59,433 nucleotides of DNA from Syntrophobacter sp. SbD1 (GCA_900290365.1 OMOE01000099.1:1-59433), one strand, 5' to 3'; counted from the stretch's first letter, positions 43,035-53,925 are shown. The notes: generated from the letters alone by a model not told the origin. Program-made: numbers and translations.

Positions 43035-44744
43035 ATGGGACAGGATCGCCGCCGTCCGCGCTGGAAAATCTTGAACGAACGCTCACCGGCAACGGTCCCG
43101 GACGTTATAGACATCATTCTTCAAAACCGCAATCTCGATCCCCTCGCCATTAATGGAGAACTCGAAGACCTTTCCGAACACCTCTGCATCCGCGGCATGA
43201 CCGAGGGCGCCCGTTTGCTGGCAATGCACATGGTGAATGGAAACAAAATAGTGGTGGTTGCCGACTATGATTGCGACGGAATTACATCTGCCGCCCAGAT
43301 CGCTCTCTTTTTCCAGGAGAGCGGTTATCAGAATTTCATCGTCCTCATTCCGTCGCGGGCCGAAGGCTACGGCATACCAGAGCGCGCCGTGTCGGAGAAC
43401 CCGGATGCAAAAGTTTTCGTCGCTCTGGATTGCGGCACGCTGGATCTCAAACCGGTCCGGCTGGCGTGTTCCATGGGCGCCGACTGTATAGTGATCGATC
43501 ATCATGAAGTGCCGGCTTCCGGGCTGGCGCCTGCTTCCGTATACATAAATCCCAAGCACCCTGAATGCGGCTCTTCTTTCAAGGAGTTCTGCGCGTCAGG
43601 GTTGACATTCATTTTTCTGGCCAGCTTGAGGCGCGCCTTACGAAGCGTCCAAACCAGCCTGTGCCTTCCTGCCCTGGGTGGGAAATACCTGGCTCTCGCG
43701 GCAACCGGAACGGTCGCCGACCTCGTGCCTCTGGTGTCGGCAAACCGGATTCTTGCCCGAAGCGGCCTTCGCAATCTTAACGCAAATAGCTGCGCGCCCC
43801 TTTCATGCCTGGCCGCTGCCGCCGGTTTGACCGGCAGGACCTTGACTGCGGGCCACATCGGCTTCTATCTGGGGCCTCGCATCAATGCTGCGGGCCGAGT
43901 CTCGGAGGGGCAGATCGCCTACGATCTGCTGACCTCCAGCGAGCCTTCCACGCTGACCCGGCTGGCGCGGGAACTGGAGGGCCTCAATGCGCAAAGAAGG
44001 GCGCAGGAGGAAAAGATAGTAAGGGAGATTGCCGCCCGTCTGGCCCAAAGTCCTCCTACCGGAAGGACTTTGGTTATGGGGGGTATCGACTGGCAGCCCG
44101 GGGTCGTCGGTATTGCTGCCTCAAGGGTCCAGCAGGAGCTCTGTTACGCCCCTGTGGTGATACTTTCCATAGACCAATCCACAGGGATTGCGAGAGGTTC
44201 GGCCAGGAGCATTCCGGGTTTCGACATACACGGCGGGCTTTCGATGTGTGCAGAGTTGCTTATTAAATGGGGAGGGCACAAAGCGGCCGCCGGTCTCACA
44301 ATTGCCGCGGAACGAATCGGGGAGTTCACAGACCGGTTCGAAGAAGTCGCCCGTCAGTATCCGGCAGAAATTTTCGTCCAGCATGGAAAAGTTGATCTGG
44401 AATTACCTTTGGCCCTTGTTGGATACAAACTGGTCCAGGCCCTGGAGGAACTCGAGCCTCACGGCATGGGCAACCCGGCCCCTGTTTTTGCCCTGCGCGG
44501 CGCGCGGTTTAACTCTGTAAAGGTTTTCGGAAAAGAAAAAAACCACCTGAAACTCGAACTCAATAACGGATTGGAAGCAATCTGGTGGCGAGGTGCACAA
44601 CGCTTCTCCGCATTGTCGGACCATAAAAAAATCTGCCATGGATCTTCCCCGGGGCAGACAGTGGATATGGTTTTCAACGTAGGCTGGAACGACTTCCATA
44701 AAAAGACGATGCTTGAAATAACGGACCTCGGAAGACTCTTTTGA
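43035..44744 (+). CDS. recJ: Single-stranded-DNA-specific exonuclease RecJ
   Basis: A 569-residue RecJ, a 5'-3' exonuclease on single-stranded DNA used in recombination and mismatch repair. DHH-family motifs are visible: VVADYDCDGITS, VALDCGTLD, VIDHHEVP, then GPRINAAGRVSEG. The DHHA1 part has GGHKAAAGLTI, and an OB-like tail follows. I prefer the ATG at 43035, with GGGG just upstream; a GTG at 42993 would add 14 residues without a site. Direct repeats of GTGAGCAGTGA lie just upstream (about 42973-43000). Confidence 0.92.
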   Translation: MGQDRRRPRWKILNERSPATVPDVIDIILQNRNLDPLAINGELEDLSEHLCIRGMTEGARLLAMHMVNGNKIVVVADYDCDGITSAAQIALFFQESGYQNFIVLIPSRAEGYGIPERAVSENPDAKVFVALDCGTLDLKPVRLACSMGADCIVIDHHEVPASGLAPASVYINPKHPECGSSFKEFCASGLTFIFLASLRRALRSVQTSLCLPALGGKYLALAATGTVADLVPLVSANRILARSGLRNLNANSCAPLSCLAAAAGLTGRTLTAGHIGFYLGPRINAAGRVSEGQIAYDLLTSSEPSTLTRLARELEGLNAQRRAQEEKIVREIAARLAQSPPTGRTLVMGGIDWQPGVVGIAASRVQQELCYAPVVILSIDQSTGIARGSARSIPGFDIHGGLSMCAELLIKWGGHKAAAGLTIAAERIGEFTDRFEEVARQYPAEIFVQHGKVDLELPLALVGYKLVQALEELEPHGMGNPAPVFALRGARFNSVKVFGKEKNHLKLELNNGLEAIWWRGAQRFSALSDHKKICHGSSPGQTVDMVFNVGWNDFHKKTMLEITDLGRLF

Positions 44745-44778
44745 ACGGAGGACGCAAGGAGAATAGAGAAATCTGTCC

Positions 44779-45312
44779 TCAGGCTGCACTGCCTTGTTCG
44801 AGTGCCTGGATCTGCTGTTGCCTTTTCCTCATCTTTTCGTAAATTTTCTCTTGCAGCCTGACAGCGCTGTCTCCCCTGGCCTTTCTCACCATGCTGGCCG
44901 ACCTGAGTATGGATGTCGGATCTCCCATATCGGCAATCTGCTGGGCGCAAAGACTAGCCTTCTTGAAATCCTCGATCACCTGGTACTCCTCATTCGGAAT
45001 AAAAGATTCAAGCAGTACGTATGCGATTTCAAGCTTGCGCCGCAGATCACTCTCTGGATCTTCGGCAAGCTCATTGAGAATAGCGCCCCCTATTTGCTCT
45101 TTCGAAAAGGGAAGTTCGCAGTCGACCGCCACGGATACCCTCACATTTTCCAGCACCTTCAGGTATGCGCAAATAATACGGCATCTTGCCTCCTGTGTCC
45201 GGTCAGGGGAAAAGCCGTAGAATTCTCCTTCCTCTGACGGGGCACCCTTGACAAAAACTTCGGGGTGCTTGAAGGCACTTGTGGCTGAAAAATGGCCGTT
45301 GCAGATTTCCAT
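44779..45312 (-). CDS. Uncharacterised protein with C-terminal coiled coil
   Basis: A 177-residue protein starting MEICNGHFSA, with AGGAG seven bases before the ATG. The middle is helical and acidic (GAILNELAEDPESDLRRKLEIAYVLLESFI), and the last 35 residues are a charged, glutamine-rich helix (KIYEKMRKRQQQIQALEQG). No family recognised. It converges with recJ and diverges from a possible small gene at 45364. Confidence 0.65.
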   Translation of the reverse strand: MEICNGHFSATSAFKHPEVFVKGAPSEEGEFYGFSPDRTQEARCRIICAYLKVLENVRVSVAVDCELPFSKEQIGGAILNELAEDPESDLRRKLEIAYVLLESFIPNEEYQVIEDFKKASLCAQQIADMGDPTSILRSASMVRKARGDSAVRLQEKIYEKMRKRQQQIQALEQGSAA

Positions 45313-45363
45313 CGCAAACTCCTGGTGTAAAAAAACCAGTGAAAAAATAGGAGTGATCAGGGA

Positions 45364-45585
45364 TTGGCTCGATATGCTAAGCCCAAGCAATTTACGGAAC
45401 TATACTCCGATCTTGAAGGAACAAAATACGGCAAATACCCTATTCGGCAGGTAGGTGTTACGGTATTTGAAAGGCTTGATCGATACATAACGGTCAGTCG
45501 CAAGTGGATAGCCGCAGGGGAAAAGCTTTTTCTGACTACCGGCCACTATAAGCCGGAATTGACTGGCGTTTGGATCGAATACTAA
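45364..45585 (+). CDS. Possible 73-residue protein with TTG start
   Basis: The frame would begin at TTG with AGGAG ten bases upstream. Its product is aromatic- and lysine-rich in a way that looks like real protein (YAKPKQFTELYSDLEG, YGKYPIRQVGVTVFERLDRY, ending TGVWIEY). It is divergent from the gene at 45312 and ends at a stem-loop. No family recognised; no ATG start exists. Confidence 0.4.
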   Translation: MARYAKPKQFTELYSDLEGTKYGKYPIRQVGVTVFERLDRYITVSRKWIAAGEKLFLTTGHYKPELTGVWIEY

Positions 45586-45591
45586 AGAAAA

Positions 45592-45631
45592 GGAGAGTCA
45601 GGAAAGGAGGAGGAAGGGAACCTGACTCTCC
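45592..45631 (+). terminator. Stem-loop with ribosome-site-like loop
   Basis: GGAGAGTCAGG (45592-45602) pairs perfectly with CCTGACTCTCC (45621-45631) around an 18-base purine-rich loop containing AAAGGAGGAGG. It follows the small frame at 45364-45585. There is no T-run, so it may end transcription weakly or act as a regulatory structure. Confidence 0.4.
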
Positions 45632-45731
45632 AAGGAGGAAAGAGTGATCTTTCCAAACGAATTATAACCTCATCGTCAATAGCCGGTGTTTGAGGAGGAA
45701 AGCGGAGAAAAACAGTGGCACACTTCCTTGG

Positions 45732-46223
45732 TTATTCCAACTTTGTCAGGTAGGCATCCCTGGTCAGCCAAAGCTCCTCTATCCGGTACATGTGCCAGAA
45801 ATCATGCATAAGAGTATGCCTGGCAAGAATGTAGAGGGAATAGCTCTCATACTCAGGGTGGGTCGCTCTCTTATGCCACATGATATCGCGGGCGCTTTCA
45901 AGCAAATCGATTTCTTTATTCCGGCAGAGCGCAAAATTATCGAGGGCATCGGACACGCTCGAATAGACGGTCCTTACCGGCTCATCCCCTCCATCTTCGG
46001 GAATGCATGGTACAAACTCAGGCCGGTCCTCATCCATGAATCGTTGAAAACGATCCAGCAACATCGGTTGAACCTCAGCCAGGTGACTTACATGTTCGGC
46101 GATCGTCCAGAAGCCTTCGCCTCTCCGCGAAAATATTCTTTCTTCAGGAATGGATTTTACAAATTCAGACAAAATCCCGGGCGCCCGTTTGAGTCCTTCC
46201 AGCAAATCTATTTTGTCCTGCAT
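45732..46223 (-). CDS. DinB-like protein
   Basis: A 163-residue four-helix protein of the DinB/YfiT type. The metal-ligand histidines fit the pattern: WTIAEHVSHLAEVQP near residue 45 and ARHTLMHDFWHMYRIEEL near residue 140. Such proteins are metal-dependent hydrolases or thiol transferases of mostly unknown substrate. GGGGAG lies about ten bases before the ATG. It sits just downstream of the radical SAM gene on the same strand, with a gap of about 40 bases. Confidence 0.8.
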   Translation of the reverse strand: MQDKIDLLEGLKRAPGILSEFVKSIPEERIFSRRGEGFWTIAEHVSHLAEVQPMLLDRFQRFMDEDRPEFVPCIPEDGGDEPVRTVYSSVSDALDNFALCRNKEIDLLESARDIMWHKRATHPEYESYSLYILARHTLMHDFWHMYRIEELWLTRDAYLTKLE

Positions 46224-46264
46224 CTTTTTTCTTCTCCCCTCTGGTTACTACAGCCCAATAGTCG

Positions 46265-47602
46265 TTATAATTTTTGGATAAGGTATAAAAATGAAGGGAC
46301 GAGGATTTTAGTTTTTAGTTTAAAAAATTCTCTTTTGATCCGGCTCTTCCATTCTGGATTTTTCGAATTTATTAAAGGTGAAAAGTAAATAGAACCCTTA
46401 TGGAAAGGGTGGTCGAAATTGTTTTCAATTAGCTTCAAAAACGATTTTATATGTCCAGCAGGGAGGTCAGCCCCGAAGACAAAATTTGACGTGACCTCAA
46501 TCTGATCATATCTTCTATTGATTTCGATAATCTTTGCAAATGCTCTTTTAACATCATTCGTGGTAATGCTTTTCCTCAGTTTGTCAAGGGTATCCTGATC
46601 CGTTGACTCAAGTCCTATATTGATATAGGTTTTGAATGGGAGACTATTTAGGCGATCAAATGTCATATAGTCGGCATTTATTATGGAATCCACACTGCCA
46701 AACATAAATAGATTGGGTGCATCAAGATTTGAATTATCAAGGTTAAGTTCATCAAATGCATATCGTGCAGCGAATTCCAGCAGATCGATAGAAGAATTGA
46801 GGGCATCATGCTGGCCCAGGAATAAAGAGTTGTAGTTTGAGATATCCGTTCTAAAAAAGCATTTCAGGTCCCTTACCTGTTCTTTTATATTTAAGCGTGA
46901 ACGTTCTTTAAAGTCAAAATGTGATTTTACCCTGCAAAAACCGCATCTGTACAGACATCCGTCTGCTATAATTATTGGGATCACATCATAATCCACATGT
47001 CTGGCATCAGGGGGGAGCACTGTTATTTCGTCTCCAATTATCTCATATATTCTGCCTGATTTCCTATGGAGTTCGGATGGTGAGTTTGATATTATCAGGC
47101 TAAGAAAGTCCCTGATGCTTTTGGGAATGGAACCGATATTTAATTCAGTTAACCTCTTATGAAATAGCCCCCAGTCTTTGATCGCTGACATTACTGCGGT
47201 GTCACAGAATGGGTCGAACGAATTTATATTGTTGCTCGGATATGAAAGGCACGGGAGATAGTACTCTCCGAAACAGTCATAAACGCCGTCATAGCCGCCT
47301 GTTGAGTAATATACCCAGTCGTTCGTTACGGTCCGCTTAAGCCATTCTGAAGGGTGAGGCCAGTCTTTGCCCCTGCCGTTGATGAATTTCAATTCTCCGC
47401 TCAGGTTGAATTGAAAAACATATTCGGGAGTTTTTATATCGGCGAAGCGTCCGTATCGCAAAGGATAGCTGACCTTGGAGTAGGCATGAGCCCCTTTTTT
47501 GTCGATATTTATGTGAAGGTTGCCTATTTCAATGGTTTTAGAAGACAAATTGTTCCCCTCCATGTACCCTCGGCCGATCAGCGCCCGACCGCGTTCGCTC
47601 AT
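46265..47602 (-). CDS. Radical SAM protein
   Basis: A 445-residue radical SAM enzyme. The iron-sulfur motif is C-x3-C-x2-C in DGCLYRCGFCRVKSHF near residue 225, later than usual; about 200 residues with no recognised domain come first. The second half has the expected barrel strands, e.g. NSLFLGQHDALNSS, LFMFGSVDSI, YINIGLESTDQDTLDKLRKS. There is no B12-binding or SPASM domain that I can see. GAGGGTAC before an internal ATG at 47563 suggests the start may lie 13 residues in. The gene is AT-richer than its neighbours, hinting at transfer. Substrate unknown. Confidence 0.8.
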   Translation of the reverse strand: MSERGRALIGRGYMEGNNLSSKTIEIGNLHINIDKKGAHAYSKVSYPLRYGRFADIKTPEYVFQFNLSGELKFINGRGKDWPHPSEWLKRTVTNDWVYYSTGGYDGVYDCFGEYYLPCLSYPSNNINSFDPFCDTAVMSAIKDWGLFHKRLTELNIGSIPKSIRDFLSLIISNSPSELHRKSGRIYEIIGDEITVLPPDARHVDYDVIPIIIADGCLYRCGFCRVKSHFDFKERSRLNIKEQVRDLKCFFRTDISNYNSLFLGQHDALNSSIDLLEFAARYAFDELNLDNSNLDAPNLFMFGSVDSIINADYMTFDRLNSLPFKTYINIGLESTDQDTLDKLRKSITTNDVKRAFAKIIEINRRYDQIEVTSNFVFGADLPAGHIKSFLKLIENNFDHPFHKGSIYFSPLINSKNPEWKSRIKREFFKLKTKILVPSFLYLIQKL

Positions 47603-47788
47603 TTATCTTTTTTCCATTGAGTTGAACAAGCATCGAATTTGGCCGGCTCTGCTTTTCGCTTCATTTTCGGAATTTAGTCGACTAGTGTAAAGAAAAAATG
47701 CGGAATATTATTGATCACTTTCTCGAGCCACGTGACGATTATGTGATTAATACTTAAACTGCTTGAAGGTGACAGTCGCGGAGCGATT

Positions 47789-49187
47789 ATGAACGAAGAT
47801 GAAGCAGCGTCCTGTGTGGTTTTCGGGCAGGGGGGGAACGTTTCTCCCAAGGAGTTGGAGTACTGCATTGCCCTGCGGGTGAGAGAAAAAAAGGAAAGCT
47901 ACAGGCGATATGGCTTTGAGCGCTCGCAGGAAGAGGCGTTCGCAACCTTTTTCGATCTTGCGCAGGAATTCACCACGATAGAGAGCCTTTACCAGATTAG
48001 CGCGGCTGTGCCCAAAGAGTTCTTCGACCTGGACAGCAGAATATACGTGTTAGAACCAAAGAAATCTCAACTGGAACTGGTCTGCACCAGCAGGAGGGGT
48101 CTCATTGAGCCTCGTGAGCGCAACAATCACAGGGCTGTATTGGTTGAGAGTCCCGTGGAGGCTGAAGATTCGTGGTTTTTTCCCATCCGGGGCAACCAAG
48201 CGCTTTTGGGCACGCTTCCCTTTTTCGCCCACAGCGCTATCCTTGGCCTTTTTGAAGTGCTTCCGAAAGAAAGAGTTGATGAGCGCAAACAGTTTTTCCT
48301 GGAAAAATTCACGAATCGGATCGGATACAACCTGCACCAGAAGCTTTTGGTCAAGCAGAACATCGATCACATCAAGTTCATAAATCAGCTCGTATCCGAT
48401 ATCGAACACAACGTCATCACCCCCAATCTTTATTACAAGCTGTTTCTGATCCGGCTCAAGAAGATGATCGAAAACTACAAAAATATAGAAAATCTCGCCC
48501 TGAAGGTGGTAGAGACTTCCTCTGTCTGCGGAGCCATTGCGCAGTCTTTGCAAAATGCTGCGGAAATCCTCCACGATACAAACTGTGGGCTTCAGGCCGA
48601 GTATTCCGCCCTTACCAAGCACTACGAGCACACCAGCCTTTTTCTGGAAACCCTTTTCCGCAAGGACCATTTTCAAAAGGGCACATACGTGCTCAGAAAG
48701 CAGTCATGTAATTTCCGCACCGAGATAATCAAGCCGCTGATCGATCGATATGCCGGCGAGTTTGAGAGAAAAGGGATCATTGTCGACGACCGGATTGAAA
48801 ATGTGCCTGACGAACAGGTGACGCTCTTCGTGGACAAGGGGCTGATATCTCAAGTTTTTGATAACTTTTTTTCAAACGCGCTCAAATACTCCGGGGAAGG
48901 AATAGACGAATCGGGACGGCTCGTGAGGCTTTTCTCCTTGAATCGGCAGATCATACAGGATGCCTTCGGAGAGGATAAACCGGGCGTGCGGTTCAATTTC
49001 TTCACGTCGGGAAAGCCCCCAGGTATTCGAAGAGGGTTTTCGCGCCGGCGGCAGTGCGGAGAAGGGAAGCGGGCACGGGCTTCATTTTGTAAAGACCGTA
49101 GTCGGGATTCATGGCGGTACGGTGGGCTGCACGCCCCAATCCAACGGGAATTTGCTCTATCTCGTTTTGCCGTTCAAAAAGGAATAG
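47789..49187 (+). pseudogene. Sensor histidine kinase, frameshifted near its end
   Basis: A soluble kinase of about 465 residues. The first ~170 residues contain a GAF-like segment (RIYVLEPKKSQLELVC, then AEDSWFFPIRGNQALLG). A helical part follows, then an ATPase domain with FVDKGLISQVFDNFFSNALKYS. The frame breaks in the five-C run 49016-49020; dropping one C gives VFEEGFRAGGSAEKGSGHGLHFVKTVVGIHGG, the missing G-box, and a stop at 49187. Without correction the frame runs on into the downstream YggL gene, giving a false 619-residue fusion. I see no clear phospho-His motif. GGAG precedes the ATG. Sequencing error is likely. Confidence 0.8.
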
Positions 49188-49267
49188 ACTCCCCTCTGCG
49201 CCACTGGCCAGCGGGTGACGAGTCCAAGACCCTTCTAACACTATGGACCTTTTTGCTGAGGATAAAG

Positions 49268-49648
49268 ATGAAGAAGCGGGTTCGCAAAAAAACGCATCGA
49301 AGTGAATTCACTGAGTGGGGACGGCAACTAGTCATCACACGAAATCGGAAAGATGGATTTGACGAATTCCTTGACTCCTTCATTGAGCAAGTCGTCGAAG
49401 CCAACGGATGTTACTGTGGCGGCGGTGGAAAGGAAGACAAGCTCGATGTCGTAGTGGAGCTTGGCCGACGCTCGGATGAACTCGCTGCCAAGCTGAAGGC
49501 GATCACGGCATGGCTCGATGCTCGAACCGATGTGCAGGGTTGGAGGATGGGTGAGGAATTTGACGTCTGGTACGGGAACTTCCATGATATAGGGGACGAG
49601 ACCGAACAAGCGGCGCCAGCCGATGCTAATAAACCGGGCGAGACCTAG
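49268..49648 (+). CDS. yggL: YggL family 50S ribosome-binding protein
   Basis: A 126-residue YggL (DUF469) protein. It opens MKKRVRKKTHRSEFTEWGRQL, then DGFDEFLDSFIEQVVEANGCYCGGG, both typical of the family; members bind the 50S subunit. The ATG at 49268 follows GAGG by about seven bases. Because the upstream kinase frame is shifted, a naive reading fuses it to this gene. The C-terminal half (GNFHDIGDETEQAAPAD) is longer than in E. coli YggL. Confidence 0.8.
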   Translation: MKKRVRKKTHRSEFTEWGRQLVITRNRKDGFDEFLDSFIEQVVEANGCYCGGGGKEDKLDVVVELGRRSDELAAKLKAITAWLDARTDVQGWRMGEEFDVWYGNFHDIGDETEQAAPADANKPGET

Positions 49649-49921
49649 AGGTTTTGATCCGATATTGACCTTTTGTCTCGATGGGGTTACCTCTTTTGCG
49701 CTGACGGGGAACATTCGCTCTGAAGCGTTTTGGGTGGCTGGTTATTGAGCCAGGCTTCTGTAATTCCTTGCGGAGCTTAATTTGAAGTAGATTAATTGCA
49801 ATCTGGTGGTTATAATAATTACGCCTGCCGTTCCTGGAGCAAAATTTTATTCAGATTATAAGTAGATCGACCCGATATTACTCTTAAGATCAAGAGGAAG
49901 GTGGGGTAAGGAGGAGTTTTA
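49649..49921. other. 270-bp gap before clpX
   Basis: No gene seen. AT-rich DNA at 49780-49870 probably contains the clpX promoter; I could not assign -35/-10 boxes with normal spacing. Confidence 0.4.
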
Positions 49922-51175
49922 ATGGCAAGGAAACGTGACGACAGAGTAGGCGAGCTTAGGTGTTCATTTTGTGGAAAAAGTCAGGATGAAGTCAAAAAAC
50001 TGATTGCCGGTCCTACGGTTTATATCTGCGATGAATGCGTAGAGCTCTGCAATGACATCATTGCCGAGGAGTATGAGAGGGAGGGGGCGGCACGGGCCAC
50101 CCAGATTCCGAAGCCCGCTGGAATCAAGCAAATCCTTGACCAGTACGTAATCGGTCAGGATCGGGCGAAAAAAGTCCTCTCGGTGGCCGTTCACAATCAT
50201 TACAAGCGCATTGAGCTGAAGGTCGACAAAAACGAAGTTGAGCTCCAGAAGAGTAATATCCTGATGATCGGTCCCACCGGTTCGGGCAAAACTCTTCTTG
50301 CGCAAACCCTTGCCCGCATTCTGAATGTACCCTTTACAATAGCCGATGCCACAACGCTTACCGAAGCGGGTTACGTTGGCGAAGATGTGGAAAATATACT
50401 GGTAAGTCTGATCCAGGCTGCCGACTACGATATCGAGAAGGCCTCGAAGGGAATAGTCTACATAGATGAAATAGATAAGATCGCAAAAAAATCCGACAGC
50501 CCTTCGATCACCCGAGACGTTTCGGGAGAAGGCGTGCAGCAGGCGCTTCTAAAAATCCTTGAAGGCACTGTGGCCAACGTGCCCCCCAAGGGGGGACGGA
50601 AACATCCGCAGCAGGAGTTCATAAAGATCGACACAACAAACATTCTTTTCATCTGCGGCGGGGCCTTCAACTATCTTGAAAACATCATCCGCACCCGAGT
50701 CGGGGTCAAAGGTATGGGGTTTGGCGCCGAGATCCGGAGCAAGGATGAAAAGAGCATCGGTGAAGTGTTGCGGCGCGTTCAGCCCGAAGATCTGCTCAGG
50801 TTCGGGATGATTCCCGAGTTTGTCGGCCGTCTGCCGGTTATTGCGACCTTGAGCGAACTTACCGAAGACGAGCTGGTGTGTATTCTCACCGAACCGAAGA
50901 ACGCTCTGGTGAAGCAGTACAAGAAGCTTTTCGAGTTGGAGAACGTACGGCTGCGCTTTAACGACGGAGTGCTGCGGTCGATCTCCAAAGAAGCCATAAG
51001 GCGAAAATCGGGCGCGCGCGGTCTCAGGTCCATAATGGAAAATATAATGTTGGACATTATGTATGACCTACCGTCAAACCCCGAGATTCAGGAGTGCATT
51101 ATAAACGAGGAAGTGCTTACCAAGAACGCACAGCCTTTGCTGCTCTACCGTGGGCAGGATCAGGAATCGGCCTGA
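49922..51175 (+). CDS. clpX: ATP-dependent Clp protease ATPase subunit ClpX
   Basis: A 417-residue ClpX, the hexameric unfoldase that feeds ClpP. The zinc-binding domain is at the start ([19 protein letters not shown]). Walker A is GPTGSGKT, pore loop GYVGEDVE, Walker [10 protein letters not shown], sensor-2 region KSGARGLRS. The clpP gene, usually just upstream, is absent; lon follows after 64 bases. AGGAGG precedes the ATG. Confidence 0.97.
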   Translation: MARKRDDRVGELRCSFCGKSQDEVKKLIAGPTVYICDECVELCNDIIAEEYEREGAARATQIPKPAGIKQILDQYVIGQDRAKKVLSVAVHNHYKRIELKVDKNEVELQKSNILMIGPTGSGKTLLAQTLARILNVPFTIADATTLTEAGYVGEDVENILVSLIQAADYDIEKASKGIVYIDEIDKIAKKSDSPSITRDVSGEGVQQALLKILEGTVANVPPKGGRKHPQQEFIKIDTTNILFICGGAFNYLENIIRTRVGVKGMGFGAEIRSKDEKSIGEVLRRVQPEDLLRFGMIPEFVGRLPVIATLSELTEDELVCILTEPKNALVKQYKKLFELENVRLRFNDGVLRSISKEAIRRKSGARGLRSIMENIMLDIMYDLPSNPEIQECIINEEVLTKNAQPLLLYRGQDQESA

Positions 51176-51239
51176 GGGTCGAAAGGGTAGAGCAGGTTTT
51201 GGGTTAACTGAAAACCAAAGACTCAAAACTAAAAACTAA

Positions 51240-53693
51240 ATGAGAGTGACTGGCAAAATGTTCAAATTAACACGCACAAAAGATGGACAGCAGAACAATC
51301 TTTTCACGATGCCTCTTCTGCCGCTCAGAGACATTGTGGTGTTCCCTTCGATGGTGGTCCCCCTTTTCGTGGGGCGTGACAAATCGGTGAATGCCCTTGA
51401 GAAGGCCATGGGCTCTGACAAGAAAATCTTTCTTGCCGCCCAGACCAAGGCCAAAACCGATACTCCCGGCGAAGGCGACATCTATCGCACGGGCACCGTC
51501 GCAAATATTTTGCAAATTCTTCGCCTGCCTGACGGGACAGTCAAGGTGCTGGTGGAAGGCGATTACCGCGCGAGGATAATCGGTTTTGTTCCTCACCCGG
51601 AACATTTCATGGTGCAACTGGAAGCGCTTGAGGAAACAGAGGAAAGATCCGTAGAGATCGAAGCTCTCATGCGGGGTGTGCGCTCCTCATTCGAAGCTTA
51701 TTCAAAGCACAACAAAAAGATCACCCAGGAAATCCTGGACACGGTTGCAGCTATCGATGCCGCTTCCCGGCTGGCCGATACTGTTGCTTCTTATATGCCT
51801 TTCAAGCTTGAGACCAAGCAAAAGATGCTCGAGACTCTCAATGTTTTGCAAAGGATCGAGAAGCTCTTCGGGCATATCAGGTCGGAAATCGAGATCATCG
51901 AAACAGAGGAGCGCATCAAGGGCCGGGTCAAAAAGCAGATGGAAAAGACCCAGCGCGAGTACTACCTCAACGAGCAGATGCGCGCCATACAAAAAGAGAT
52001 GGGTGAAAAGGACGATTTCAAGTCCGAGCTCGAAGAGCTTGAAAAGCGCATAAAAAGAAAGAAACTTTCCTCGGAGGCCGCTTCGAAGGTCCGCGCGGAG
52101 TTTAAAAAACTTAAAATGATGTCTCCGATGAGCGCGGAAGCCACCGTTGTGCGAAACTACATCGACTGGATACTTTCGCTTCCCTGGTATGAAAAGACCA
52201 AGGACAAGCTCGATATAGACGAAGCCACACGGATATTGGACGAAGATCATTACGGCCTGGAGAAGCCCAAGGAACGCATTATCGAGTACCTCGCCGTGCA
52301 GTCGCTCGTAAAGAAGATGAAAGGCCCGATTCTTTGTTTCGTAGGACCTCCCGGTGTCGGCAAAACCTCGCTAGCGCGTTCGATCGCCAGGTCGATGAAC
52401 CGTAATTTCATCCGGCTCTCGCTCGGAGGGGTTCGGGATGAGGCCGAAATACGCGGCCACAGGCGGACTTACATTGGCGCCTTGCCCGGCAAGATTATCC
52501 AGAGCCTCAAGAAGGTGAAGAGCAACAATCCCGTGTTCTGCCTCGATGAAATCGACAAGATGAGCATGGATTTCCGTGGCGATCCTTCGGCGGCGCTGCT
52601 CGAAGTGCTCGACCCCGAGCAAAATTTTGCCTTCAATGATCATTACCTGGATCTCGATTATGATCTCTCGGAGGTCTTTTTCATCACCACGGCCAATACC
52701 CTTCATTCCATTCCTCCCCCTCTCCGGGACAGGATGGAGATTATTCAGCTTTCGGGCTACACCGAATTCGAAAAGCTCAACATCGCCCGGCAATTCCTGC
52801 TCAAAAAGCAGTCGAAGGCTAATGGCATAAGCGCGGAAAATATCGATTTCAGTGATGAAATCCTGCTCAGCATAATCCGGCACTATACCAAGGAAGCCGG
52901 AGTGCGGAACCTGGAACGCGAAATAGGGTCCGTGTGCCGAAAGGTGGCCAAGGCAGTAGTGCGCAACGGTCCCGAAACCAGGATGGAGCTTACGGGAGAC
53001 CATATCCAGGAATTCCTGGGGATTCCGAAATTCCACTACGGGCGCGCCGAGGAACAAGACGAGATAGGCCTTGCGATGGGTCTTGCCTGGACTGAATTCG
53101 GAGGCGACATTCTCGGGATTGAAACCGCGACCATGCCCGGCAAAGGCAAGGTGACCATCACGGGAAAGCTCGGTGAGGTGATGCAGGAATCCGCTCAGGC
53201 GGCCCTGAGCTACGTCAGGTCGCGTGCAAAGCAGCTCGGACTCGACCCGGATTTCCATCAGAACCTCGATATCCATGTCCATGTCCCGGAAGGGGGCATC
53301 CCGAAAGACGGCCCGTCCGCAGGCATTACCATGGCCACCTCGATCGTGTCCGCTTTAAGCAAGATCCCGGTGAGAAGCGATATCGCAATGACCGGGGAGA
53401 TTACTCTTCGGGGGCGTGTGCTGCCCATAGGCGGGCTGAAGGAAAAAATCCTCGCCGCCCACAGGGCGCTGATTAAAACGGTGCTGATCCCCAAAGAAAA
53501 CGCCAAGGACCTCAAGGAGATTCCGGCCAAGATTCTCCAGGAGATAAATATCGAACTGATGACGCATATGGATGAGGTGCTCAAGCTGGCCCTGGCCCCC
53601 GAGTATGCGCTGAGGCTGTTCAAGGAGCCTGAAATAGAAGCCCCGGTTATCCTGCCAAAAGAACCGGCCGCTGACGAGATTCGCACCCATTGA
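51240..53693 (+). CDS. lon: ATP-dependent protease Lon
   Basis: An 817-residue Lon. The N-terminal domain starts at [20 protein letters not shown]. Walker A is GPPGVGKTS, Walker [10 protein letters not shown]. The protease dyad is S in [11 protein letters not shown] and K in [12 protein letters not shown]. It degrades damaged and regulatory proteins. The start is uncertain: an ATG at 51240 or one six codons later at 51258; neither has a strong ribosome site. A 16-bp perfect stem terminates it. Confidence 0.96.
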   Translation: MRVTGKMFKLTRTKDGQQNNLFTMPLLPLRDIVVFPSMVVPLFVGRDKSVNALEKAMGSDKKIFLAAQTKAKTDTPGEGDIYRTGTVANILQILRLPDGTVKVLVEGDYRARIIGFVPHPEHFMVQLEALEETEERSVEIEALMRGVRSSFEAYSKHNKKITQEILDTVAAIDAASRLADTVASYMPFKLETKQKMLETLNVLQRIEKLFGHIRSEIEIIETEERIKGRVKKQMEKTQREYYLNEQMRAIQKEMGEKDDFKSELEELEKRIKRKKLSSEAASKVRAEFKKLKMMSPMSAEATVVRNYIDWILSLPWYEKTKDKLDIDEATRILDEDHYGLEKPKERIIEYLAVQSLVKKMKGPILCFVGPPGVGKTSLARSIARSMNRNFIRLSLGGVRDEAEIRGHRRTYIGALPGKIIQSLKKVKSNNPVFCLDEIDKMSMDFRGDPSAALLEVLDPEQNFAFNDHYLDLDYDLSEVFFITTANTLHSIPPPLRDRMEIIQLSGYTEFEKLNIARQFLLKKQSKANGISAENIDFSDEILLSIIRHYTKEAGVRNLEREIGSVCRKVAKAVVRNGPETRMELTGDHIQEFLGIPKFHYGRAEEQDEIGLAMGLAWTEFGGDILGIETATMPGKGKVTITGKLGEVMQESAQAALSYVRSRAKQLGLDPDFHQNLDIHVHVPEGGIPKDGPSAGITMATSIVSALSKIPVRSDIAMTGEITLRGRVLPIGGLKEKILAAHRALIKTVLIPKENAKDLKEIPAKILQEINIELMTHMDEVLKLALAPEYALRLFKEPEIEAPVILPKEPAADEIRTH

Positions 53694-53694
53694 G

Positions 53695-53731
53695 AAATAG
53701 AGGTCCTATAAGGCCTATAGGACCTCTATTT
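53695..53731 (+). terminator. Terminator after lon
   Basis: AAATAGAGGTCCTATA (53695-53710) pairs perfectly over 16 bases with 53716-53731, leaving a five-base loop. It overlaps the lon stop region. The right arm ends ATTT rather than a long T-run; it may work in both directions. Confidence 0.75.
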
Positions 53732-53925
53732 CGGCAATCCGCAACCCGTAAACCCGCAACTACGGGAATTATGTCCGCGGAAGCAAAACCGCTTGACATG
53801 AATGGGCAATTTCATTGATAATGGGAGGTCTTGGGACGCAAGGGGCAATGAGACCCTGTTCCGCACCAGTTTTTAGTTGTGAGTTTTTAGTTCCGGGGCA
53901 ACCTGACTAAAACTCAAGCTATTGA

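Noticed and set aside
47789..49648. A 619-residue kinase-YggL fusion protein
   Set aside because: The YggL part has its own ribosome site and start, and a one-base correction closes the kinase at 49187.
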